A stretch of DNA of 6,822 nucleotides, from the NCBI GenBank assembly GCA_025352865.1, contig JANXSB010000211.1, forward strand, positions 1-6,822, given 5' to 3'. This document shows, piece by piece, positions 1 through 5,619 of the stretch. The translations under genes were made by a program, and so were the position numbers. Below the pieces are notes generated by a model that worked only from the letters and a program-made list of their open reading frames with translations, was not told where the DNA came from and searched no databases. The DNA is from Chthoniobacter sp. (lineage in GTDB: Bacteria > Verrucomicrobiota > Verrucomicrobiia > Chthoniobacterales > Chthoniobacteraceae). Each line of letters begins with the position of its first letter. Within the stretch, counting starts at the first letter, position 1.

Positions 1-560
1 TGCTCGCCCTCCTGCCCCTGCAAATTCGCCTGCATCGCCGCCTCGAAATTCTCCGGCTTCCGCCCGCCACTCCACTGCCCGAGCTGGATGCCATTCTGCA
101 AATTCACCGCCTGCCGATCCGCGAGTTGCGTGAGCTGCTGCGAAATCTCCAGCGCCTCCTGATTGCGCAGGTGCGCAGCGAGCAGCTTTTTCATCTGCAC
201 GATCAGCGCCTTCTGCGCCGTATAAGCCGCACTCACGCCCTTCTTCGCCTCCCCCGCATCCGCCGCCCCGCGTGCCTTTTCCAGCAGCTCCACGACCTGC
301 TTCATCTCCCCGCCGCCGAGCTGCGCCAGCGTCTCGCGCAGCGCCTGCACCGTCTTCGTCTCCTCGCCCGCGAGCCCGTTGCGCTCATACTCGCCGAGCA
401 TCGCATCGAGCTGCTCCACCAGCCGCTGCGCATCGCCGCGGAGCTGCTCCTGCTTCACCTCACCCTCGCGGATGCGCTCCGCCGCCGGGTTCGCCGGCTC
501 CGCGGAAAATGTGGGCGCGATGCTGCTGACGAGGAGGAGATAAAGCGACAGGCGTTTCAT
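1..560 (-). CDS. Secreted helix-rich protein of unknown function (N-terminal part, cut by window edge)
   Basis: The frame is open from an ATG at 560-558 to the left edge, giving 186 complete codons and no stop, so only the N-terminal part is visible. Residues 1-20 form a typical signal peptide: Lys-Arg near the start, a Leu/Val-rich core, and a likely cleavage site after Phe-Ser-Ala before Glu-Pro. The mature part is rich in Glu, Gln, Ala and Leu with almost no proline between residues 27 and 150, suggesting long amphipathic helices or coiled coil, for example around residues 35-60, 68-100 and 115-155. I see no catalytic motif and do not recognise the family. It is probably exported to the periplasm. 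The upstream bases are pyrimidine-rich with no Shine-Dalgarno sequence; the signal peptide fixes the start. The stop of a doubtful upstream frame overlaps this start as ATGA. The coding call is solid; the function is unknown. Confidence 0.8.
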   Translation of the reverse strand, partial: MKRLSLYLLLVSSIAPTFSAEPANPAAERIREGEVKQEQLRGDAQRLVEQLDAMLGEYERNGLAGEETKTVQALRETLAQLGGGEMKQVVELLEKARGAADAGEAKKGVSAAYTAQKALIVQMKKLLAAHLRNQEALEISQQLTQLADRQAVNLQNGIQLGQWSGGRKPENFEAAMQANLQGQEGE

Positions 561-928
561 AAGCGGGACGGGTGAAAGAGCGCGCCGAGTCTTCCACTGC
601 GCAGGCGGGGCGTCAAACCTTCGGAATCGACCCCGAGGCGCATTCCTTTGTTCGGAGGAGGGTTCAAGGTTTGTCCTTCCGCCACACCGCCATGCGTCAG
701 CCAACGCCGAAGGCTCAAATTTTCCGGGTGGCGCTGACGCGCGCTGGCCTTTGGCATGATGCGCGGAGCGACGCCATCCACCCGCGTTTTGCATTCCGGC
801 TCATCCTCTAAAATTTGGGTTTCCGATTTTGTGGTGAGGCATTAGAACGTCCGCCCTTTCGCGCGCCCGCGGCTTTGCGGGCACGCGGCTTTTTTCCGCA
901 AAAAATCCAACCAACCAACCACCGCATC
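561..928. other. Divergent intergenic region with inverted repeat and leader hairpin
   Basis: This 368-bp gap separates two divergent genes and should hold promoters for both. I see no convincing protein gene. An 8-bp perfect inverted repeat pairs GCGTCAGC at 694-701 with GCTGACGC at 733-740 across a 31-base loop. The block from about 600 to 800 is less GC-rich at third positions in any frame than the flanking genes and may be a dispersed repeat, but this cannot be shown from one copy. An AT-rich patch at 809-817 contains TAAAAT, a possible -10 box for the plus-strand gene, without a good -35 box at normal spacing. A terminator-like hairpin lies at 860-895. A CCAA tandem repeat at 908-919 sits just before the aminotransferase start. 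No known riboswitch consensus was recognised. Confidence 0.6.
860..895 (+). terminator. Terminator-like GC hairpin with T6 tract in the leader of the aminotransferase gene
   Basis: GCCCGC (865-870) pairs with GCGGGC (877-882) around the loop GGCTTT. After one C/A mismatch, CGCG (860-863) pairs with CGCG (884-887). Six T follow at 890-895. This is the classic form of an intrinsic terminator reading on the plus strand. It ends 33 bases before the start codon at 929, and no plus-strand gene precedes it in the window. It could stop transcription entering from upstream, or act as an attenuator inside the leader of the aminotransferase gene if the promoter lies upstream. The T6 tract can also pair with A6 at 900-905 across CCGC. 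The structure is seen directly; the role is inferred. Confidence 0.55.
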
Positions 929-2002
929 ATGTCCGCCAAGCTCTTCATCCCCGGCCCCGTCGAAGTCTCCGCAAAAACTTTCGCTGCGATGACGCAGCCG
1001 ATGATCGGGCATCGCAGCGGCGATTTCAAAAAGCTCTACGCGTCGATCCATCCGCGGTTGCAGGAACTCTTCGGCACGGTGCAGCCAGTCTTCCTTTCCA
1101 CGTCGAGCGCGTGGGGCGTGATGGAGGGCTCGATCCGCAATCTCGTCGGCTCGGGCAAGGTGCTGAACTGCATGTGCGGCGCGTTTTCCGACAAGTGGCT
1201 CGACGTTTCCAAGAAGTGCGGGAAGGACGCGGTCGGTTTGCAGGTCGAGTGGGGCCAGCCGGTGCGCGGCGAGCAGATTCGCGAGCAGTTGAAAGCGGGC
1301 GGCTTCGACGCGGTGACGGTGATTCACAATGAGACCTCGACCGGCGTGATGAGCGACATCGCGGAGATCGCCGCGGCGGTGCGCGAGTTTCCCGAGGTCT
1401 GCCTGATCGTGGACAGCGTTTCATCATTCAGCGTGGTGCCGCTGCCGATGGATGCGCTGGGCATCGACGTGCTCCTCACCGGCTCGCAGAAAGCGCTGGC
1501 GATGCCGCCCGGCCTCGCGCTTTTTTCCGCGAGCAAAAAGGCCATGGAGCGCGCGGCGACGGTGAAAGGGCGCGGCTACTATTTCGACTTCGTGGAGTTT
1601 GCGAAAAACCAGGCCGAGGACATGACGCCGAGCACGCCGACCATCGCGCACATCTACGCGCTGCGCTCAAAGCTCGACGACATTTTCACCGAAGGCGTGG
1701 CCGCCCGCCACGCGCGCCATGCGGAGCTGAATGCGATGGTCGCGGAGTGGGTCGCGCGCCGCGGGCTCGGGTTTTTCGCACCGGAGGGCTACCGCTCGAA
1801 GTCGCTGACCTGCGTGGCAAATACGCTCAACCTCGATGTGCCCGCGCTCCTCGCGAATCTCAAATCGCGGCACAACCTCATCATCGACGGCGGCTACGGA
1901 AAGCTAAAGGGCAAGACCTTCCGCCTTTCCAACATGGGCGACGAAACGCGCGCGACCATCGCCGAACTCATCGCTGCGCTCGACGATTCGCTGGACCGGT
2001 AG
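929..2002 (+). CDS. PLP-dependent class V aminotransferase, alanine/serine-glyoxylate type
   Basis: A 357-residue fold-type I, PLP-dependent aminotransferase of class V, close in length to alanine-glyoxylate and serine-pyruvate aminotransferases (about 360-390). Family landmarks run in order: FIPGPVEV at residues 6-13, GHRSGDF at 27-33, the STSSAWGVMEG phosphate-binding region at 57-67, HNETSTGV at 133-140, Asp162 in VDSVSS (the residue that contacts the pyridine nitrogen), and Lys188 in TGSQKAL, the predicted Schiff-base lysine. TPSTPTIAHIYALR follows in the C-terminal half. It should transfer an amino group between an amino acid and a 2-oxo acid in the cytosol. The true substrate (alanine, serine, glyoxylate or 3-phosphohydroxypyruvate) cannot be read from sequence; a role in serine or glycine metabolism is an inference. 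The ATG at 929 is chosen because homology begins there and the hairpin at 860-895 rules out the longer frame opening at 815. No Shine-Dalgarno sequence is present; the leader is C/A-rich. Confidence 0.93.
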   Translation: MSAKLFIPGPVEVSAKTFAAMTQPMIGHRSGDFKKLYASIHPRLQELFGTVQPVFLSTSSAWGVMEGSIRNLVGSGKVLNCMCGAFSDKWLDVSKKCGKDAVGLQVEWGQPVRGEQIREQLKAGGFDAVTVIHNETSTGVMSDIAEIAAAVREFPEVCLIVDSVSSFSVVPLPMDALGIDVLLTGSQKALAMPPGLALFSASKKAMERAATVKGRGYYFDFVEFAKNQAEDMTPSTPTIAHIYALRSKLDDIFTEGVAARHARHAELNAMVAEWVARRGLGFFAPEGYRSKSLTCVANTLNLDVPALLANLKSRHNLIIDGGYGKLKGKTFRLSNMGDETRATIAELIAALDDSLDR

Positions 2003-2104
2003 GGACGGGACTCCGTCCCGTCCGCGAACGTGATTGCGTCATCGCAAATCCACGCCCCCGCCACCTCGCTCCGCCCGCCCGGCGGACGTACGGAGTGCCA
2101 TCCC
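2002..2104. repeat. Compact palindromic element with 15-bp inverted ends between convergent genes
   Basis: The left end (2002-2016, GGGACGGGACTCCGT) matches the reverse complement of the right end (2090-2104, ACGGAGTGCCATCCC) at 13 of 15 positions, giving a 103-bp MITE-like unit. The left end also forms its own perfect 9-bp hairpin: GGACGGGAC (2003-2011) pairs with GTCCCGTCC (2015-2023) around TCC. A second small hairpin, TTGCG/CGCAA, lies at 2034-2047. The element begins on the last base of the aminotransferase stop codon and ends one base before the stop of the convergent secreted-protein gene. It may serve both genes as a bidirectional transcription stop, although no T tract follows the hairpins. 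That it is multicopy in the genome is an inference. Confidence 0.55.
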
Positions 2105-2836
2105 TTACCGGAAGCTCGTCGGAAATTCCTTCCCCTTGCCGAGATTGATGAACTCCTCCTTTTTCTCGGGATGGGAAATGAGATACGCCGGGAGTTGCGG
2201 ATCGTTCGTCTGGAAATCGATGATCTTTTTCGTCTCCGGGTCGCGCAGCGCGAAGAGGTAATACTTGTAGGTGAAGCCGCCGACATTGCTCGCGTCGCGC
2301 CACGCATCGAAGCTCACCGTGCTCTTTTCAAAGTCGATCTCGCGCACTTTCCCGTCCGCCGCCGCCGGCACGGTGATCGTCTCGGTGGCGTGGATGACGA
2401 AGCGATCCTGGTGCTGCACGAACTTCGCCTTCGTGTCCTGGCAGATGATGAGCATGACCGCATCGACCGCGGGAATGGGATCGAGCGCGCTCACGCCCGA
2501 CAGCTTGAGCTGCGGATTGATGTCCATGTCTTTCTTGTAGGACGAGTTGGCCATCGGACGGCTCTTCGTGCCCACGGCCACCTGCGCGCGCAACGGCGGA
2601 AATGCGGAATACGTGCCCTTCGCCTTCGCCGCCGCGATGACCTCCGCCTGCGAGGCCTCGGTGAGCTGGTCGAGCTTGAGCGGCGTCTTCACGTTTTTGA
2701 GCGAAACAGTGGCGACCTGTCCCGCGACGGAGAGCACCTCCACCGGCACGGTCTGGCCCTGTTTCGTGACGACGCTGGTTTCCGCAAATGCGGTGGCGGC
2801 GAGTGAGAGGAGGACGAGCGAAATTTTCCGGATCAT
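2105..2836 (-). CDS. Small secreted protein with SHD1-like N-terminal segment, function unknown
   Basis: A 243-residue protein. Residues 1-18 are a clear signal peptide (MIRKI, then a Leu/Ala core ending Ala-Phe-Ala before Glu-Thr), so it is probably periplasmic; there is no lipobox cysteine and no later membrane segment. Residues about 20-70 (from SVVTKQGQTVPVEVLSV to LDQLTEASQAEVIAAA) resemble the SHD1 (SLA1 homology 1) module found in many exported Planctomycete and Verrucomicrobial proteins: short strands followed by a Leu-x-x-Leu-(Ser/Thr) helix. This is a tentative match by eye. The remainder, residues 75-243, appears beta-rich, with aromatic strands such as FTYKYYLFAL at 188-197, and I do not recognise it. 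No catalytic motif is visible. The ATG at 2836 is chosen over upstream in-frame codons because it starts the signal peptide. No Shine-Dalgarno is present. A plausible promoter lies at 2892-2919. Confidence 0.85.
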   Translation of the reverse strand: MIRKISLVLLSLAATAFAETSVVTKQGQTVPVEVLSVAGQVATVSLKNVKTPLKLDQLTEASQAEVIAAAKAKGTYSAFPPLRAQVAVGTKSRPMANSSYKKDMDINPQLKLSGVSALDPIPAVDAVMLIICQDTKAKFVQHQDRFVIHATETITVPAAADGKVREIDFEKSTVSFDAWRDASNVGGFTYKYYLFALRDPETKKIIDFQTNDPQLPAYLISHPEKKEEFINLGKGKEFPTSFR

Positions 2837-2891
2837 AGGTGAAAGGAGTTTGAGGAACTTGCTTCGTAGAATGACGGCCCCGCAGCGCGGT

Positions 2892-2919
2892 TTATTAGGG
2901 TTTGGAAAAATGGAGTCAA
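2892..2919 (-). promoter_or_regulatory. Possible sigma70-type promoter for the secreted-protein gene
   Basis: On the minus strand TTGACT (2919-2914) fits a -35 box at five of six positions. It is followed after 16 bases by TAATAA (2897-2892), a weak -10 box in an AT-rich patch. Transcription would begin near 2885, about 50 bases before the ATG at 2836. The location in a divergent gap supports it. The box sequences are seen; activity is inferred. Confidence 0.4.
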
Positions 2920-2986
2920 CGCGCGAAGGGCGCGCCGCGAGGTCTGGGCTTCCCACCGCCGCACCGCGCCGCTTCTACTCGGCGGC

Positions 2987-4327
2987 GTGAACGACACCAT
3001 CGCCGCCATTTCCACGCCGCTCGGCGAAGGGGCCATTGCGCTGCTGCGGATGAGCGGGCCGGGCGCGATTGAGATTGCCGATGCGGTCTTTCGCGGGAAA
3101 GCGAGCGCAAGCGCCGCGGCTCCGCGGATGCAGCAGTTCGGGGCAATCCACGATGACGAGCGGAAGCTGGATGATGTGCTGCTCACGGTCTTCCGCGCGC
3201 CGCACAGCTACACCGGCGAGGATGTGGTCGAGATTGCGTGCCACGGCGGCGTGCTCATCACGCAGCGTGTGCTCGAATTGCTTTTGCAAAATGGCGCGCG
3301 CAGCGCCGAGCCGGGCGAGTTCACGCAGCGCGCGTATCTCGGCGGGAAGATGGATCTCACGCAGGCCGAGGCTGTGATGGATTTGATCACGGCCCAGACC
3401 GATCTCGCCCTGCGCGCCGCGACCGAGCAGCTCGAAGGGCGGCTCGGCGAACGCATCCGCGTGCTGCGCGAGCGGCTGGTCGAACTGCTCGCGCACGTCG
3501 AGGCGTTCATCGACTTTCCCGACGAGGACATCGACCCCGACACCGGCGACGTGCTCCGCGCCAAACTCGACGCCGTCCGCGTCGAGACGGAAACGCTGCT
3601 CGCCACCGCAGGCCAGGGTCGCGTGCTGCGCGAAGGCGTGCGCACGGTCATCTACGGCGCACCGAATGTGGGCAAATCCTCGCTGCTCAATCTGCTCCTC
3701 GGCTACGCGCGCGCGATCGTCAGCGCGCGTCCCGGCACCACGCGCGACGTGATCGAGGAGGTCATCAATCTGCGCGGCTATCCGCTCCGGCTCGTGGATA
3801 CCGCCGGCCTTCGCGAGAGCGACGACGAGATCGAGCGCGAAGGCATGGCGCGCACCCGCCAACAGATCGGGCGCGCGGATCTGGTGCTGCACGTCGCCGA
3901 TGCGAGCGAGGCAATTTCCGATTTCCGATTTCCGATTTCCGATTCGGAAAAGACAGCGCTGCTCATTTTGAACAAATCCGATCTCGGCGAGCACGCGAGC
4001 TGGCGTGGCATCGGGGCGGTGCGGATTTCCTGTTTGAAAAACGAGGGTGTTACGCAGCTCGAGGACGCCATCATCGCCCGCATCACTGGCGGCCATGCCG
4101 CGCAGCGAGACAGGTCGGTGGCGATCAACGCCCGCCATCACGCGTGCCTCGCGAAAGCACTCCAGTACAGCAACGCTGCGCATCAGGCGCTGAGCGACGG
4201 CCTCTCGCCCGAGTTTGTCGCCGAGGAGTTGCGCGGCGCGCTCGACGCTGTGGGCGAAGTCGTCGGCAAGGCGGACAGCGAAGAAATCCTCGGCAAAATT
4301 TTCAGCACGTTTTGCATCGGCAAATGA
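2987..4327 (+). CDS. mnmE: tRNA uridine-5-carboxymethylaminomethyl(34) modification GTPase MnmE
   Basis: MnmE is a K+-dependent GTPase that works with MnmG in the cytosol to install the (carboxymethyl)aminomethyl group at wobble U34 of tRNAs, using a folate one-carbon donor. The 446-residue length is normal. The N-terminal folate-binding domain (about 1-118) starts DTIAAISTPLGEGAIALLR and includes SYTGEDVVEIACHGG (74-88). The helical domain begins near 120. The G domain contains the P-loop GAPNVGKSS (224-232), TTRD (251-254), DTAGL (271-275), NKSD (329-332) and a G5-like SCLKNEG (348-354). The chain ends in the invariant Cys-Ile-Gly-Lys (443-446), with the catalytic-domain cysteine. Residues 310-320 are encoded by a heptamer repeat array. 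Translation appears to start at GTG 2987, where homology begins; a small GC hairpin (2967-2972 with 2982-2987) abuts this codon. pyrD follows after 31 bp, suggesting co-transcription. Confidence 0.98.
   Translation: MNDTIAAISTPLGEGAIALLRMSGPGAIEIADAVFRGKASASAAAPRMQQFGAIHDDERKLDDVLLTVFRAPHSYTGEDVVEIACHGGVLITQRVLELLLQNGARSAEPGEFTQRAYLGGKMDLTQAEAVMDLITAQTDLALRAATEQLEGRLGERIRVLRERLVELLAHVEAFIDFPDEDIDPDTGDVLRAKLDAVRVETETLLATAGQGRVLREGVRTVIYGAPNVGKSSLLNLLLGYARAIVSARPGTTRDVIEEVINLRGYPLRLVDTAGLRESDDEIEREGMARTRQQIGRADLVLHVADASEAISDFRFPISDSEKTALLILNKSDLGEHASWRGIGAVRISCLKNEGVTQLEDAIIARITGGHAAQRDRSVAINARHHACLAKALQYSNAAHQALSDGLSPEFVAEELRGALDAVGEVVGKADSEEILGKIFSTFCIGK
3914..3941 (+). repeat. Four tandem copies of the heptamer ATTTCCG inside mnmE
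   Basis: ATTTCCG is repeated perfectly four times (3914-3920, 3921-3927, 3928-3934, 3935-3941). It is followed by ATTCGGAAA, which makes a 7-bp inverted repeat with the last copy (TTTCCGA 3936-3942, TCGGAAA 3944-3950). In the mnmE frame three copies equal seven codons and encode ISDFRFP, then ISD again. The array lies between the G3 and G4 motifs of the GTPase domain. A gain or loss of one or two copies would shift the frame. Confidence 0.95.
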
Positions 4328-4358
4328 GTCGGGCAGTATCGCCGCGCGGTTTCCATCC

Positions 4359-5360
4359 ATGAATATCTACAAAGAACTCGTCCGCCCGTTCCTCTTCCTC
4401 GCCGACCCGGAGGCCGTGCATCATTTCGCGATGGGCGCGCTGAAAGCGGCCGGGCCGATGCTCGCGCAGTTCGCCCCGAAGCATGATCCACGGCTCGCGC
4501 GCACGGTCTTCGGCGTCACGTTTCCCAACCCCGTCGGGCTGGCCGCGGGCTTTGACAAAAACGCCGTCGCGCTCCCGGCGTGGGAGGCGCTGGGCTTCGG
4601 CTTTGCGGAGGTCGGGACGATCACCGCGCGCGCGCAGCCGGGCAACCCGAAGCCGCGCATTTTTCGCGTGCCGGAGTGCTCGGCGATCATCAACCGGCTG
4701 GGCTTTAACAACGACGGCTGCGACGCCGTGGCCGCGCGGCTCACGCACCTGCGCGAATCGGGCCGGTGGCCGCGGATCCCTGTGGGAATCAACATCGGCA
4801 AGTCAAAGGTCGCGCCGCTGCAGGAGGCGACCGCGGATTATCTGCTGTCCTTCGAGCGGCTGAAAAACCTCGGCGATTACTTCGTGCTCAACGTCAGCTC
4901 GCCGAACACGCCGGGTCTGCGCCAGCTCCAGGATCGCGCCGCGCTCAATGAGCTGCTCGGCACGATCCAGGGGCGCAACACGGCGCGGCGTCCGCTGCTC
5001 GTGAAGATCGCGCCGGACTTGGACTGGCCGGCGATCGAGGAAATCCTCGCGCTCGTCGAGGAGCACAAGCTGTCGGGAATCATCGCCACGAATACGACCA
5101 TCGATCATTCGAGCATCCCGGCGCACCGGCAGCAGCAGGGCGGGTTGAGCGGCTGGCCGCTGCGGGAGCGCTCGACGGAGATCGTGCGCTTCATCGCCGA
5201 GCGGACGAAAGTGCCGGTCATCGCGGTCGGCGGGATTTTCGACGGGGCATCGGCGATGGAAAAATTCGACGCCGGAGCCGCGCTCGTGCAGCTCTACACT
5301 GGCTTCATTTACGAGGGGCCGGGGCTGGTGAAAAAAATCTGCCGTGCGCTGCTCGCGTAG
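4359..5360 (+). CDS. pyrD: Dihydroorotate dehydrogenase (quinone), class 2
   Basis: PyrD oxidises dihydroorotate to orotate, the fourth step of UMP synthesis, and in class 2 enzymes passes electrons through FMN to the membrane quinone pool. The 333-residue length matches class 2 enzymes (E. coli 336), and residues 1-40 form the N-terminal helical extension that attaches to the membrane. Motifs: NPVGLAAGFDKN (57-68, FMN site with Lys67), INRLGFNN (111-118), NVSSPNTPGLR (178-188) with Ser181 as the class 2 catalytic base, Lys216 in LVKIAPD, TNTT (244-247), AVGGI (289-293, FMN phosphate) and QLYTGF (311-316). A serine rather than a cysteine base supports class 2 over class 1. The ATG at 4359 is chosen because homology begins at NIYKELVRPFLF; the same frame is open upstream only as a shadow of mnmE. 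No Shine-Dalgarno is visible. It lies 31 bp after mnmE, probably in the same operon. Confidence 0.98.
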   Translation: MNIYKELVRPFLFLADPEAVHHFAMGALKAAGPMLAQFAPKHDPRLARTVFGVTFPNPVGLAAGFDKNAVALPAWEALGFGFAEVGTITARAQPGNPKPRIFRVPECSAIINRLGFNNDGCDAVAARLTHLRESGRWPRIPVGINIGKSKVAPLQEATADYLLSFERLKNLGDYFVLNVSSPNTPGLRQLQDRAALNELLGTIQGRNTARRPLLVKIAPDLDWPAIEEILALVEEHKLSGIIATNTTIDHSSIPAHRQQQGGLSGWPLRERSTEIVRFIAERTKVPVIAVGGIFDGASAMEKFDAGAALVQLYTGFIYEGPGLVKKICRALLA

Positions 5361-5394
5361 CGAGCCCTTAAACCACGCCGTCATTCTGAGCGGA

Positions 5395-5420
5395 GTTCCG
5401 GTCGGCTTTGCGACCGGAAC
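5395..5420 (+). other. Perfect 10-bp hairpin in left arm of the palindrome
   Basis: GTTCCGGTCG (5395-5404) pairs exactly with CGACCGGAAC (5411-5420) around the loop GCTTTG. It lies 35 bases after the pyrD stop codon and could stabilise the 3' end of the mnmE-pyrD transcript. No T tract follows, so it is not a standard intrinsic terminator. Confidence 0.7.
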
Positions 5421-5528
5421 GGAGTCGAAGAACCTCTAACTATTTCTTCGGGGCGAAGGCGGTTGGCGGAAGTGCATCGCCCCACCCGCTACCTTTCCCG
5501 AGGACATAGTTGGAGATCCTTCGACTGC

Positions 5529-5546
5529 GCTTCGCAAAGCCGAAGC
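5529..5546 (-). other. 6-bp hairpin in right arm, same loop as the left-arm hairpin
   Basis: On the minus strand GCTTCG and CGAAGC pair around the loop GCTTTG, the same loop as the left-arm hairpin. The stem sequence differs from the left arm but pairing is kept, a compensatory pattern between two copies of one repeat unit. Confidence 0.7.
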
Positions 5547-5619
5547 TCCGCTCAGGATGACCGCGTAGTTATTTCCGCGCGTGCGCGCCGCGCTGGACGC
5601 CAGCGCCCGCGTGCGTTTA

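Larger units (their letters stand above)
5380..5561. repeat. 182-bp imperfect palindrome (two inverted arms, MITE- or BIME-like)
   Basis: The left arm begins GTCATTCTGAGCGGA (5380-5394). The right arm, read on the minus strand from 5561, begins GTCATCCTGAGCGGA, 14 of 15 identical. Similarity continues through AGTCGAAG and CTCTAACTAT (5423-5443), matched by AGTCGAAG and CTCCAACTAT on the other strand (5506-5528), and more loosely towards the centre near 5470. Each arm carries a hairpin with the same loop GCTTTG but different stems (5395-5420 and 5529-5546). The element occupies most of the 259-bp gap between pyrD and mqnC. Sequences of the form GTCAT(T/C)CTGAGCG followed by GTCGAAG and ATCTC are, from general familiarity, recurrent intergenic repeats in many bacterial phyla. 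There is no transposase here. Copy number in this genome is unknown. Confidence 0.8.

Noticed and set aside
789..814. TTGCAT ... TAAAAT as a sigma70 promoter for the aminotransferase gene
   Set aside because: The spacer is 14 bases, too short for a normal sigma70 promoter; the -10-like box alone is weak evidence.
815..928. 38-codon N-terminal extension of the aminotransferase
   Set aside because: It crosses the terminator-like hairpin, has no family similarity, and would begin at a TTG; the ATG at 929 fits the family start.
2030..2806. 258-codon plus-strand frame opposite the small secreted protein
   Set aside because: Arg/Leu/His-rich antisense shadow; the minus-strand frame has a signal peptide and normal composition.
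2975..4360. 461-codon minus-strand frame opposite mnmE
   Set aside because: Long antisense frames are common opposite GC-rich genes; its composition mirrors mnmE codons and no motif is present.
3238..4362. 374-codon plus-strand frame within mnmE
   Set aside because: Extremely Arg-rich out-of-phase translation of mnmE.
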